Source: Bacteroidota bacterium
GTDB taxonomy: Bacteria > Bacteroidota > Ignavibacteria > Kapaibacteriales > Kapaibacteriaceae
Reading direction: 5' to 3'
Assembly (NCBI GenBank): GCA_018266735.1
Contig: JAFDZT010000007.1
Location: 186,001 to 250,000 of the forward strand
DNA: 64,000 nt
The notes under the pieces are model-generated. The model saw nothing but the letters and a program-made list of their open reading frames with translations. It ran no database searches and was not told the DNA's origin. Positions 38,566 through 48,293 of this stretch are shown piece by piece; the first letter of the stretch is position 1, and each line of letters starts with the position of its first letter. The position numbers and the translations under genes were made by a program.

Positions 38566-40134
38566 CTATGCTGTAGTGCGACCGGTAGAGTGTGCGAGTG
38601 AACGCAGAGTTCCCTCTACTGCTGTTGTTGCGCTTGCCAGCGCGCTTTCGACGGCGGGCGAAACATCGTTGTCGGTATTGGCAAAGAAGATGTTCCCTTG
38701 TGGTGCAGACGCTAGTTGTGCCGGACCATTGTGCGAGCCGCGCGTCGGGATCACCAGACTATGTCCCCATGCCCATGCATAGATCTCCGTGACGCTCTCT
38801 GCCGTTGCATCGTCGACGTGTTCGAGAAAGGCCCGCACCACATCGGCCACATGCGCTGCGAACGATGCATCGTCTTGCAACGTCGACCGTGCATCGCGCG
38901 GCATCGGTGCATAGATGGAACACACATATCCGTCCGTGCCGCCCTTCCACACTGCCTGCGGATTGATCACATCGGAGAAGAGACGCGACGTGGGCAGATA
39001 CCATGTGTCGATGGTCGACGCATCCACCAATGGTCGTGTTGAGTGCAGGTGAATGGTCGCATACGGCGCATAGGAAAGGCCGCGCATCGCATCGCGCTGT
39101 GCAGCGCTGAGGTCAGGGATGAGAAACGGCGCCATGAACTTCTGTGTGGCCACGATGGCGCGGGCTGCCGTGGTTTCGATCACGGCACCGTTTGCATCTA
39201 CCGAGAGCACGCGAACGCCGGTGCGTGTGTTCTCCACGCGAATGACGACCTCGTTCGTGTGCACGGAATCGCGCATCACGTTGGCCAGTCCACGCGTGAG
39301 TCCACCCATGCCGCCTTCGAACGTATAGCGTTCAACGGTTTCAGTGAGGTCGAACTCCGACGCATAGAAGTTGAGCAGACAGTAGGCGTTCACCGTGTCG
39401 ATGCCGGCACCCATCGATGAACGTGCATAGGCATCAAGCACGGTGGAAAGGAGTGGCGAGTTGTACGTGGCGAGGAAGTCGGCACCCGACATGGCATCGT
39501 AGGCGGCCCACTTCGCCGGAATTGTAGCGGGCAACGGATACGATGGAAGATCGGTGTCGGACATGGCCAACAGATCATCACGGAACCGACGCATGGCCGA
39601 ACGGTCTTGCTCTGAGGTGGCGAAGCGCACGATGTCGGCATCGCGCCAGATGTTCGCATGCAACGTGCCGTTCAACATGTAGCCGTCCGTTGGACACACT
39701 ACATCCGTCACCGAAGCCGACCGCATGAGATCGAGGATCAACGCCGACCGCTCCACGAAGTATACCGAGCCGAGCGACGTAGGAATGCCGGCGACCTGTT
39801 CGGACACGGCAGCACCTCCGATGCGAGGTTCATTCTCGATGAGCGCTACGTGACGACCCTCGGCTCGGAGGAGATGTGTTGCGGCAAGTCCCGAGAGTCC
39901 GCCACCGACCACGACCACATCGCTGTTGCGTCGAACGGTGATCGACGCTGCTGCACCATGGTCGCGCACATACGCATGCGCATCGCGAAACCGTTGCGCA
40001 GACGTTCGAAGGGATGGCGATCGACGTTGCTGTGAGGCGGAAGGACGCGGACGTTCACATGCACCAAGGGCGACCGTGTAGATCGCCCCTGTGCCAAGAA
40101 CTATTGTTCGAATGAAGTCGCGACGTGACGTCAT
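38566..40134 (-). CDS. Tat-exported FAD-dependent amine oxidase-like protein
   Basis: 522 residues. A twin-arginine signal (MTSRRDFIRTIVLGTGA) ends in LGAC, so it may be a Tat lipoprotein. The dinucleotide-binding motif VVVVGGGLSGLAATHLLRAEG and a second FAD stretch (RIGGAAVSEQVAGIP) identify a flavin amine oxidase/NAD(P)-binding Rossmann family. The C-terminal GNIFFANTDNDVSPAVESALASAT is the FAD-contact end. Substrate unknown. It lies 3 bp downstream of the DUF1501 gene, forming a likely operon with DUF1501 and DUF1800. Confidence 0.85.
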   Translation of the reverse strand: MTSRRDFIRTIVLGTGAIYTVALGACERPRPSASQQRRSPSLRTSAQRFRDAHAYVRDHGAAASITVRRNSDVVVVGGGLSGLAATHLLRAEGRHVALIENEPRIGGAAVSEQVAGIPTSLGSVYFVERSALILDLMRSASVTDVVCPTDGYMLNGTLHANIWRDADIVRFATSEQDRSAMRRFRDDLLAMSDTDLPSYPLPATIPAKWAAYDAMSGADFLATYNSPLLSTVLDAYARSSMGAGIDTVNAYCLLNFYASEFDLTETVERYTFEGGMGGLTRGLANVMRDSVHTNEVVIRVENTRTGVRVLSVDANGAVIETTAARAIVATQKFMAPFLIPDLSAAQRDAMRGLSYAPYATIHLHSTRPLVDASTIDTWYLPTSRLFSDVINPQAVWKGGTDGYVCSIYAPMPRDARSTLQDDASFAAHVADVVRAFLEHVDDATAESVTEIYAWAWGHSLVIPTRGSHNGPAQLASAPQGNIFFANTDNDVSPAVESALASATTAVEGTLRSLAHSTGRTTA

Positions 40135-40137
40135 GTG

Positions 40138-41712
40138 TTATCGCAAGAATGCAACAGGCACAACGTTGCGCGTACCATTGACGGTGACCACGCATTCGTA
40201 CACGCCCGACGTCGTGGCCTTGATCGGCATGCGCACGGTTCCCACATCCACACTGCCGGTGAAGACACGTTCGACGTATCGACCTTCGGTACTGTAAAGC
40301 TCAACACTCACCGATGCCGGAACGGTCTGTTGCCATTCAAGTGTGGCCATCGATGCTGTCGGATTCGGATAGGCGCGAACCGTGATGTTCACCGGTTCGT
40401 TGCCGCGATAGGCGTCTTGCACGCTCACAGGATTCGTGAGCACGCCCAACGGCAGGATCCGTTCACCGAAGATGGCCTCGGTATCAGCAGCAGAGCCACC
40501 GAACCATGTTTCCATCACATCGGCGTAAACACGACGGAAGTCGTACTGATACCGCAGATCGCCATTGCCATCAAGGTTCTTCAGATCCGGGTTGTTGCCG
40601 AACACGCCCGACCGTACGCGATTGCCGAAGACGAACTGCACGGACGAAGCACCGTGGTCGGTACCGCGTGAGCCGTTCTCGTAGGGACGGCGACCGAACT
40701 CCGAGGCCGTATAGCCAACGATGCGCTCTGCATGTCCTTGCAAGAGCATGTCCTGCATGAACGTTCCAACGCCCTTTGAGAGGGATTCAAGGAGGAAGGG
40801 ATGCAGACCGGTGAGGTCGACGTTCTGTTGTTGCACGTGCGTATCGAATCCACCCATGTAGACCATGTAGACCTTCGACTTCAGTCCACCGCTGATCAGT
40901 CGTGCAACGAGTTGCATTTGACGGACGAAGCCATTCGTTTGATCGTACGTGGCCATGTTCTTGCCTTTGTCGAAGGCATTCTTCACGCTGGCAGAATAGT
41001 AATCGGACTTCTCTGCGACGAGACGTACGAAGTTGAACTCCTTGCCATAGAACGTGTCGTCGGACATCGGGTCCATATCAGGTGACAGACCTTGCCCAAG
41101 TTCAAAGAACTTGTCGGGATCGGTCAACGCAATACCCACGTCACCCTTGGGACTCTGGAAGAGCATGGACAGCGATCCGCCGATCTGCACGGCAAGCGGA
41201 TCCGGAGGCAACACATCGGGGAATCCCGGCTGCGTGTTGGCAAAGAAGTTGCCAAGCCATCCATAGATCAGCTTCGTGTCTTCCCATGGCTTCGGATTCA
41301 GGCCGCTCAGCCAGATATCCGTCGAACGGAAGTGCGAGAGATTCGGATTTTCATACCCCACGCCTTGGATCACGGCAAGTCGTCCGTCTTCCATCATGCG
41401 ACGGAAGTTGTAGGTGTTCTTGGGATCGAGTGCAGGGTGCATGTAGACCTTGCCAAGCACCGGAACGGTCTTGTCCTTTGGAACGGCGATCTCCGGTCGG
41501 ATATCGTAATAGGCCGAGTCGTCAGCCGGGATGATGGTGTTGAGACCATCGTTCCCTCCGAACAACTGGATCACGATCAGGATCTGATCTCCGTCTGCAT
41601 TCAACGTGTTGAGCAACTGCACCGGAGAGAACGCGCGCAGCGGGATCCCGCCAAGCACTTGCGTTCCGACGGCTGCTGCTGCTGTTGTCTTGAGAAAATT
41701 GCGACGCTTCAT
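40138..41712 (-). CDS. DUF1501 protein with Tat signal and T9SS-type C-terminus
   Basis: 524 residues. A Tat signal (MKRRNFLKTTAAAAVGTQV) starts the protein and the DUF1501 domain follows (ILIVIQLFGGNDGLNTIIP, MHPALDPKN). This family has an alkaline-phosphatase/sulfatase-like fold. The last 75 residues (VRAYPNPTASMATLEW...TSGVYECVVTVNGTRNVVPVAFLR) look like a type A T9SS sorting domain, meaning folded export through Tat and then passage through the outer membrane. It pairs with DUF1800 upstream, as these families often do. Biochemical function unknown. Confidence 0.9.
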   Translation of the reverse strand: MKRRNFLKTTAAAAVGTQVLGGIPLRAFSPVQLLNTLNADGDQILIVIQLFGGNDGLNTIIPADDSAYYDIRPEIAVPKDKTVPVLGKVYMHPALDPKNTYNFRRMMEDGRLAVIQGVGYENPNLSHFRSTDIWLSGLNPKPWEDTKLIYGWLGNFFANTQPGFPDVLPPDPLAVQIGGSLSMLFQSPKGDVGIALTDPDKFFELGQGLSPDMDPMSDDTFYGKEFNFVRLVAEKSDYYSASVKNAFDKGKNMATYDQTNGFVRQMQLVARLISGGLKSKVYMVYMGGFDTHVQQQNVDLTGLHPFLLESLSKGVGTFMQDMLLQGHAERIVGYTASEFGRRPYENGSRGTDHGASSVQFVFGNRVRSGVFGNNPDLKNLDGNGDLRYQYDFRRVYADVMETWFGGSAADTEAIFGERILPLGVLTNPVSVQDAYRGNEPVNITVRAYPNPTASMATLEWQQTVPASVSVELYSTEGRYVERVFTGSVDVGTVRMPIKATTSGVYECVVTVNGTRNVVPVAFLR

Positions 41713-41732
41713 GGTTCACCACATCTCGGTTA

Positions 41733-43298
41733 TTAGCAGAGCTGAAAGTCGGGCGCCTTGGAGATCGCCACGAGGAAATTGCGCACGCGCGCAGCGGCCG
41801 TTGCCTGATCGTTCAGGATCGAAGGCCAGTCGTAGTCGGGAGCACCGCTCAAGAGCGTGTTCTCGTAGTTCTTATACCGCTCGCTTGCGAGCGGTAGCGG
41901 CAACAGATAGGCACAGACGTTCTTCGTGAACTTGTGCACGTCTGTGTAGTCCGGGAACTGCTTGATGAACGTGGTCACCTGGGCATCGGTCATGGCCATG
42001 ATCACGGTGCGTGCGAACTGCCGACGCACCGGATAGGTGTTCGTGCTGATCCAGTAGTGATACCCCGGCCATCCTGCAACGTTCGGTGCATCGTAGATGG
42101 TCTGGTCCATCTTGCTTGTCCACGATGCTCCGTCGTTCACCGTCACGCCAAGCTGACGCATGAGACCGGCCACACATTCGATCGGTGTTTTGATCTGCGC
42201 ACCACGCAAGGCAGGATCGAAGAAGTGCGAGCTCGAGAACAATGCCTTGAGCATTGGACGGATGGCGAAGTTGTTATCGCGGAACACTTTTGCAAGATCA
42301 TCCACGAATTGCGTGTTGGTATCTACGGGAGATGCGTAGACGAAGAACTTGTAGAGCTTCGTTGCGATGAAGCGTGAGACGGCTTCCGGTCTTGCCTCGT
42401 GAATGATCTCCACGAGCTTGAATACCTCTTCCATCTTCACTTGATACTCGGTGTTGTTGTCAGCCGTGCGCGCAGCGATCGACGTACCCAGTACGGTCTT
42501 CTGACCCGCGTCGTGGTCAGTCGGAACGAAGTACGAACTGTAGTATCCGTTGTTCGCCGGCTCGTCGTTGAAGAAGGCGGACTTCCATCCGGTGAGCACA
42601 CGTGCGGCCTCTTTCACATCGCCTTCCGTATACCATCCGATGCCCGTGGTGAAGAGTTCCATGAGCTCGCGCGCATAGTTCTCATTGGGCTTCCCTACCT
42701 TGTTGAGATTCCCGCCAAGGTAGAACACCATGGAGTTGTCGATCGAGACATCGAGGACCAACTGCTTGAAGTCTGCTAGTCTGTCCTTGCGGAACATGAG
42801 GTACTGACGGTAGAGCGACTGCGGTGGGATCATCGTTTCCGAATCAAAAGCGAACTCGGAGATGAAGTGTCCGCTCCAGAACGAAGCGATGCGCTCGACG
42901 GCTTTCGTGTCGGCCGCCATGGCCTTGAGCCACCAGTTCGAGAACGCTGCCATATTGGATCGCCAGGCCGACCAGATCGAGCCTCGCGTCTGCAGGTCGG
43001 CGCCGGCCGGATTCTCCGTCACCGCATCCACCCACGTTCCCGGCTTGGCCGGTTCCGTTTCGGTACTGGATCCGAGGAGTTCCTCCACGACCACGTCGGC
43101 CGTCTTGCCAACATAGCCCGCGGCCTGCTGGACCGTTGCACCGTAGCCAAGCCGGCGCAGGAGGTGATACACCTCATCGAGCGTCAGTGGCGACGTATAG
43201 GGTTCCACTCCTGTTGCGGTCACGAGTGGTGGACCGTCGATCGACTGTCGTTGTGCGCTCGATCGGAGTAAGCTCGTGAAGAGCTCTCGCCTATTCAT
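41733..43298 (-). CDS. DUF1800 protein
   Basis: 521 residues from ATG 43298 (GTG 43304 possible). The DUF1800 pattern is clear: LTLDEVYHLLRRLGYGATVQQA, FWSGHFISEFAFDSETMIPPQSLYRQYLM, NENYARELMELFTTGIGWYTEGDVKEAARVLTGW and FSSSHFFDPALRGAQIKTPIE. It begins MNRRELFTSLLRSS, a weak or remnant twin-arginine leader. DUF1800 and DUF1501 genes commonly pair. Likely periplasmic or surface; function unknown. Confidence 0.92.
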   Translation of the reverse strand: MNRRELFTSLLRSSAQRQSIDGPPLVTATGVEPYTSPLTLDEVYHLLRRLGYGATVQQAAGYVGKTADVVVEELLGSSTETEPAKPGTWVDAVTENPAGADLQTRGSIWSAWRSNMAAFSNWWLKAMAADTKAVERIASFWSGHFISEFAFDSETMIPPQSLYRQYLMFRKDRLADFKQLVLDVSIDNSMVFYLGGNLNKVGKPNENYARELMELFTTGIGWYTEGDVKEAARVLTGWKSAFFNDEPANNGYYSSYFVPTDHDAGQKTVLGTSIAARTADNNTEYQVKMEEVFKLVEIIHEARPEAVSRFIATKLYKFFVYASPVDTNTQFVDDLAKVFRDNNFAIRPMLKALFSSSHFFDPALRGAQIKTPIECVAGLMRQLGVTVNDGASWTSKMDQTIYDAPNVAGWPGYHYWISTNTYPVRRQFARTVIMAMTDAQVTTFIKQFPDYTDVHKFTKNVCAYLLPLPLASERYKNYENTLLSGAPDYDWPSILNDQATAAARVRNFLVAISKAPDFQLC

Positions 43299-43322
43299 GG
43301 GCACACCCTTTGGATAGTGAGT

Positions 43323-45326
43323 TCATCGAAGTATTGGCGTTTTAATGAACAACGAAACCGTTCTACAGTAGTACCGGCCTTCGGGCAACGAATTGTCGTA
43401 AGGCAATTCGGAGGGACCAATGCCGGTCACCGACTCGATCTTCACAAATGGCGCTGTCGTTCGCAGATACTGTTCCACTGCTCGTGCACGCGCCGCCGAG
43501 AGGTCCATGTTATGCGCAAGCTCACCGAGCTTGTCCGTCGATCCCTTGATGGTGGCCACGCTCGTGGGCTTTGCCGACGAGGCGATCACCTTCTTCATCA
43601 TGTCGCGATTCACATCAGAGATGGTACTCTGGTCGAAGTCGAACACGATCAGACTCAATCTACTCACTTCGTACGTACTGACGGACTTGTTCACGGCGAA
43701 TCGGCGGACCGATTCCACGGGCTCGCCGCTCGATTGAAGGATCGTCATCGTTGCCTCAAGCGTGTCACTTTGTCCCATGAGCGGACCGATCTTGTCCGTG
43801 ATCTCTTGCGTCAGATCGAACGTGACCGTCGTCGGTGGCTGTCCAACACCTTGTCTGGTACCCAGCAACACGCCGTCCCGCCGAACGTTCAGCGTCCAGG
43901 AACCCGCGAGTTCCGGATTCTTTACAGCTACGCTGAAATCATGTCGGCGCTGCACCGGCACATACTCATTGAACCGCGTATGCACCACTGGTGCCAGCAG
44001 TGCCGGATCGGCACTGGAGAGCTCCACCTTGCGATTCTCTGCCACACCCTCGGCATAGGCGTCATTGGATGATACGGTGGGCTTCTCCACCGCACGGATC
44101 ACGAAGCGCGAAGCGTCGAGTCCCCAACGGCGACGCATCACGTCTACAACAGCCTTGGCCCTGTCTTCGGCCAACTTCTTGCGCCCTTCCGCCGTGCCGC
44201 CTTCCATACCATCGGTGGTGCCGGTCACGACGAGGGTTGCACGCGACGCGGCCATGCGCTTGCCCACGATGTCGAGCATGCGATAGTAAATGGGCAACGT
44301 TTGCTTTGGCAGTGCTTGCTCGGAGAATGTTTGCGTCGATTCCGTGCTCACGTATCGCGTGCGCACAACTGCCGATGCCGAATCGAAGAACAGATACGGC
44401 AACAACGGGAACGTCTGCGTGACCACCGTCTCGTTGATCTCGAGCGGTTTCGTGGTGAGCGACTGAATGAGCACCGGAGGCACGACCACAGCAGCGACCA
44501 CGGGTGGTGGCGGAGGTGGAGGTGCTTCGACGGGTGGAGGGGGCGGTGGAGGGGGTGGAGGCGGCGGGGGTACCTCGTCGTCGAATTCGAGACGATAGCG
44601 CAAATGGATCCCGCCCGATGCGAACGACTGCGTCCACTCCGTGTTCTTGGCAATGGAGTTCAAGCCACGTCGGTACGAGATCTCGGGTGCAATGGACACG
44701 TTCTTCGAAAGCATGAACTCTGCACCGAGCGTTCCGCTCACACCATACGATGTGTTCGTTTGCGGAATGTCGCCCGAGCCAACGACGCGTTGCTTGAATC
44801 CGCCCGGGAACAACACACTCTCCGGAGAGACCACCTGCTCGGTCTGTGTGAACGTCGATGCCACGATCGGATTCCCGGCATCGCCGCCAACGCGAATGTA
44901 GAATGGCAGGTCTGCGACTGGATGGATGCGGATGCCAAGGTCGACCATCACGTACCCGAGCGAGGCCTTGTACAGATGGTCGCGCACGAACGGAACGTAG
45001 GTGTTGGTAACGGGATCGAGCACTTGAGCGTTATCGGCACTGCGTGCTGTGAGCGAAGCCGGTCGGGATGAATACATCACCGCAGCCGATGCCTCGAGGA
45101 GTCCGTCAAGAAACGGATAGCCGAACGTCAGTCCACCAAAGAACCCATTGGACGTGCCGCTCTCGAACGTGCCACAGTCCGTGGATCCGGCAAGAATGGG
45201 CATCTGGGATGTGTTCCAGATGTAATGATACCCACCCGTGATGCCGATGATGGGAGGCTGCGCCAAAAGCACGGTAGCAGCCAAGAACAGAACAAGCGAT
45301 GTACAAAGCCGGAACGAACGATGCAT
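43323..45326 (-). CDS. Outer-membrane beta-barrel protein with OmpA-like domains and polyproline linker
   Basis: 667 residues. The signal peptide (MHRSFRLCTSLVLFLAATVLLAQ) precedes a barrel-like N-terminal region (about 25-255) with aromatic alternation. A striking proline run (13 and 7 prolines) then leads to OmpA-type domains. One is around IYYRMLDIVGKRMAASRATLVVTGTTDGMEGGTAEGRKKLAEDRAKAVVDVMRRRWGL. The last is DFDQSTISDVNRDMMKKVIASSAKPTSVATIKGSTDKLG...RARAVEQYLR, a peptidoglycan-binding arrangement. It is a paralogue of the + strand gene at 48294-50276. Tethers the outer membrane to the wall. Confidence 0.9.
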   Translation of the reverse strand: MHRSFRLCTSLVLFLAATVLLAQPPIIGITGGYHYIWNTSQMPILAGSTDCGTFESGTSNGFFGGLTFGYPFLDGLLEASAAVMYSSRPASLTARSADNAQVLDPVTNTYVPFVRDHLYKASLGYVMVDLGIRIHPVADLPFYIRVGGDAGNPIVASTFTQTEQVVSPESVLFPGGFKQRVVGSGDIPQTNTSYGVSGTLGAEFMLSKNVSIAPEISYRRGLNSIAKNTEWTQSFASGGIHLRYRLEFDDEVPPPPPPPPPPPPPVEAPPPPPPPVVAAVVVPPVLIQSLTTKPLEINETVVTQTFPLLPYLFFDSASAVVRTRYVSTESTQTFSEQALPKQTLPIYYRMLDIVGKRMAASRATLVVTGTTDGMEGGTAEGRKKLAEDRAKAVVDVMRRRWGLDASRFVIRAVEKPTVSSNDAYAEGVAENRKVELSSADPALLAPVVHTRFNEYVPVQRRHDFSVAVKNPELAGSWTLNVRRDGVLLGTRQGVGQPPTTVTFDLTQEITDKIGPLMGQSDTLEATMTILQSSGEPVESVRRFAVNKSVSTYEVSRLSLIVFDFDQSTISDVNRDMMKKVIASSAKPTSVATIKGSTDKLGELAHNMDLSAARARAVEQYLRTTAPFVKIESVTGIGPSELPYDNSLPEGRYYCRTVSLFIKTPILR

Positions 45327-45351
45327 GGAGGATTCCGAGTGCTCAGCGCAC

Positions 45352-46065
45352 TTAGATGGCAAAAGCCATTCGAAAAAGATCAGCCCATTTCGTGATGACC
45401 AACACCCGAACACCGTAGAAGGTACCAAATCCGATGAGTGTGGCGCCAGAGATCTGCTGAATACGTTTGATGAACACCGGGGTCATCCGTTCTCGAAAGA
45501 GCAGAACGATACGTACCAGCGTGAACAACCACAACACGTTGCCGACACCAAACCCCACCGAGAAGGCAACGTTACTCAAAACGGTCGATTCATAGAGATC
45601 GCTTTTTTGCACGAAGGCCGTCATGGCAGCCAACGACGGGATGAAGGTCGGATTGGCAAGGTTCGCCACGGCAAAGCCGGCGCCCACGAAGAACGGTCCG
45701 TGTGATGCCGCCCTCGACACAATGCTTCCGGCTCGTTTGCTCGGCATGAGGCGTGCCTCGGGAGCTTTCACGCGCATCTGATGCACACCGAACACGATCA
45801 TGAGCACCACAACGAGCACTTGAAAGCCAGGTCGGAACAGCGGCCATTGTGTTCCCCATGCATCCATCATGTCCACAATTGCAGAGGTGGCCATCATGGC
45901 AAGCGCGCAATAGAGCAGATCGAAGATGCCCGCACCGATGGCGAGTTTCATGGCTGGACGCCATCCGTCGTTCACTCCGGTGCGGATGGAGGCCATCCCG
46001 ATAGGTCCGGGCGGAATGGCCAGGACATATCCGATCACAGCACCGAGAATGAGGGCGAGGAACAT
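45352..46065 (-). CDS. LysE-family amino acid exporter
   Basis: 237 residues, six membrane segments. The N-terminal MFLALILGAVIGYVLAIPPGPIGMASIRTGVNDGWRPAMKLAIGAGIFDLLYCALAMM and the central FFVGAGFAVANLANPTFIPSLAAMTAFV are typical of LysE/RhtB-type exporters. The start is set by the end of the divergent APC gene promoter region. The exported substrate cannot be read; the neighbouring permease would work in the opposite direction. Confidence 0.87.
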   Translation of the reverse strand: MFLALILGAVIGYVLAIPPGPIGMASIRTGVNDGWRPAMKLAIGAGIFDLLYCALAMMATSAIVDMMDAWGTQWPLFRPGFQVLVVVLMIVFGVHQMRVKAPEARLMPSKRAGSIVSRAASHGPFFVGAGFAVANLANPTFIPSLAAMTAFVQKSDLYESTVLSNVAFSVGFGVGNVLWLFTLVRIVLLFRERMTPVFIKRIQQISGATLIGFGTFYGVRVLVITKWADLFRMAFAI

Positions 46066-46101
46066 GTGATAATCTACAAAAATGCTTCTATCTTGGGCTT
46101 C

Positions 46102-47559
46102 ATGTCCGACGCACGTTCTTCCGCCTCGCTCCTTCCCACCCTTGGCCTCTTCACCACCACTGCATTGGTGGTCGGCGGGATCATCGGTTCCGGGATCTTC
46201 AAGAATCCCGCATCCATGGCGGCCCTTGTCCGCTCTCCCGAGATCCTCCTCCTGGTCTGGATCGGTGCCGGACTCGTCACGGTGTTCGGCGCGCTTACCA
46301 ATGCAGAGGTCACCAGCATCATTCCGGCAACGGGCGGACAGTATCAGTACTTCCGCACGATGTATGGCGACTTCACAGCATATCTCTACGGTTGGGCCCT
46401 CTTCGCCGTGATTCAGAGCGGCAGCATCGCCTCCATCACCTACGTCTTCAGCTACTACTTCCACACCTTGTGGCCCTTACCGGAATTCCCGCCCGACGTG
46501 GCCACATCGATCGCTCTCCGACTTCCCTTTGGCACCATCTATCCGCTGCAAGAGATCGGCATCAAGCTGCTCACTTGCGGCATTGTGATCCTGCTCACGG
46601 TGGTGAATTATCTGGGAGTGCGGGAAGGCGGCAGGGTGCAAGGATTCTTCACCGTTGCAAAGGTGGCGGCCATTCTCTTCCTCGTGTTCTGCGCCTTTGC
46701 CTTTGGCTCCGGTTCGGTGGCGCACTTCACGCTCGACGCAACAACGGGACCTCCTGTGGGAATGGCCCTCCTGGCCGCTATCGTCCTTACCATGAACAAA
46801 GCGCTCTGGGCCTACGACGGTTGGAACAACATCACCTATGTGGCGGGCGAGATCCGAGAGCCGCAGAAGACCATTCCCCAAGCACTGATGATCGGCACCG
46901 GAACCGTGATCGTGGTGTACATCCTGATCAACCTTGCCTATCTGTACGTGATGCCCATCGATCAGATGGCCACCTCGGAAAGTGTTGCGGCAGATACAGC
47001 GTTGCGTTCCGTTGGTGCATGGGGACTCACCTTCGTGAGCATTGCCGTGATGATCGCCACGCTCGGCACATCGAACGGCACCATCCTTGTGAGCTCGCGC
47101 GTGTACTATGCCATGGCCAAGGAAAAGATGTTCTTTCGTTCCGTCGGCCACGTCCACCCTCGCTTCCATACTCCCTCCCGCTCCCTCATCTGGCAGTGCG
47201 TGTGGACGTGTGTGTTGATCTTCACGGGGACGTTCGACATGCTGACGGAGATGCTCATCTTCGTGAGCTGGGCCTTTTATGCACTCGGGGCCTATGGTGT
47301 GTTCATCTTGCGCAAGCGCATGCCCGATGCAACACGTCCGTACAAAGTGTGGGGCTACCCCTGGGTTCCCATCATCTTCATCACGTTCGCCTTGGTCTTT
47401 CTGGTCTTCAGTATCTGGGCCGACGTGGATAATTACAACACAAGATCGGCCCTTGGGGAAGAACCGATCTTGAATACGGTGTACGGTGCCGTACTGCTGC
47501 TGACCGGCGTGCCGTTCTATTGGCTGTTCAAACGCGTCAGAACATCAGACCAAGCGTAA
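46102..47559 (+). CDS. APC-family amino acid permease
   Basis: 485 residues from ATG 46102, 12 membrane segments. The TM1 signature LFTTTALVVGGIIGSGIFKNPASMA is the glycine-rich break of the APC superfamily (LAT/amino acid-polyamine-organocation type), with TM6-like MNKALWAYDGWNNITYVAGEIREPQKTIPQAL. An importer or exchanger of amino acids at the inner membrane. It diverges from the LysE-family gene across 36 bp, and its 3' end overlaps the next minus-strand gene by 23 bp. Confidence 0.93.
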   Translation: MSDARSSASLLPTLGLFTTTALVVGGIIGSGIFKNPASMAALVRSPEILLLVWIGAGLVTVFGALTNAEVTSIIPATGGQYQYFRTMYGDFTAYLYGWALFAVIQSGSIASITYVFSYYFHTLWPLPEFPPDVATSIALRLPFGTIYPLQEIGIKLLTCGIVILLTVVNYLGVREGGRVQGFFTVAKVAAILFLVFCAFAFGSGSVAHFTLDATTGPPVGMALLAAIVLTMNKALWAYDGWNNITYVAGEIREPQKTIPQALMIGTGTVIVVYILINLAYLYVMPIDQMATSESVAADTALRSVGAWGLTFVSIAVMIATLGTSNGTILVSSRVYYAMAKEKMFFRSVGHVHPRFHTPSRSLIWQCVWTCVLIFTGTFDMLTEMLIFVSWAFYALGAYGVFILRKRMPDATRPYKVWGYPWVPIIFITFALVFLVFSIWADVDNYNTRSALGEEPILNTVYGAVLLLTGVPFYWLFKRVRTSDQA

Positions 47560-48220
47560 CGTTCAGAAAGTTGCGTTCGGGTTCACCTGTGGTCTTGCCC
47601 ACAAGATTGCTCATCACATACTTCACTTCGAAGAACGGGGCCAGGCCACCAAGGTTCAGTTCCAGTCCTGCGCTCAGGCCTGCGCCAAAGCGCGACACCT
47701 TGGGCTCAAGTTCCTGTCCGGGAACAAGGACCGACGTCAAAATGGATTCGTCCGTGGAGGAAAGCAACGTCGTGCTCGTATACGTGTACATGAGCTCTGC
47801 ACCAACATAGGGACGGATGAGCGACGAGAGAAGGAAGTAATCGAAACCGGCATGGATCGGAATGATGTTCGTGGCCGTGTTCACCACAAAGGTCTGTCCG
47901 GTGCCACTGATGGTGGCCGTTTGCGCAGAGTTATTGAACCGGTTGTAGGCGATCCCGCCACAGAAGCTCAGATGCTCCGTCATTCCATAGCGGAAGCGGG
48001 CGCCAAGGCTCATGCCAATGGCCGATGCATCGGAGTACATGCCGGAGACCGAGTTGTTGAAATCGTAGACGTCGGCGATCTTATCGCTGGGGGTGGCAAC
48101 ACCGAATGTTGCGCCGATCTTCAATCCTTCGGGCGATCCGCCGTCTGCTGCACGCATGGGCACAACGACAAGAACAATGGAGAGAAGAACGGTGGCGAGG
48201 AGCGAGGATATGTTGTTCAT
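47537..48220 (-). CDS. Outer-membrane beta-barrel protein
   Basis: 227 residues. Signal peptide MNNISSLLATVLLSIVLVVVPMRAA. Alternating hydrophobic strands such as IGMSLGARFRYGMTEHLSFCGGIAYNRF, IIPIHAGFDYFLLSSLIRPYVGAELMYTYTS, and a final strand ending NFLNVTLGLMF (terminal Phe) point to an eight- to ten-stranded barrel of the OmpW/PorT-like superfamily. Function unassigned. Convergent with the APC gene, divergent from the OmpA paralogue. Confidence 0.85.
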   Translation of the reverse strand: MNNISSLLATVLLSIVLVVVPMRAADGGSPEGLKIGATFGVATPSDKIADVYDFNNSVSGMYSDASAIGMSLGARFRYGMTEHLSFCGGIAYNRFNNSAQTATISGTGQTFVVNTATNIIPIHAGFDYFLLSSLIRPYVGAELMYTYTSTTLLSSTDESILTSVLVPGQELEPKVSRFGAGLSAGLELNLGGLAPFFEVKYVMSNLVGKTTGEPERNFLNVTLGLMF

Positions 48221-48281
48221 GGAGCGCCTCCAACGAATGAGAGCCAAGAATGTTCCACTGACGCAGAAGCGGCGAAAAAGG

Positions 48282-48289
48282 TATTTTTG
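48282..48289 (+). promoter_or_regulatory. -7 box before the second OmpA-family gene
   Basis: TATTTTTG fits TAnnTTTG and lies 4 bp upstream of the ATG at 48294, implying a very short leader. Confidence 0.5.
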
Positions 48290-48293
48290 CATC

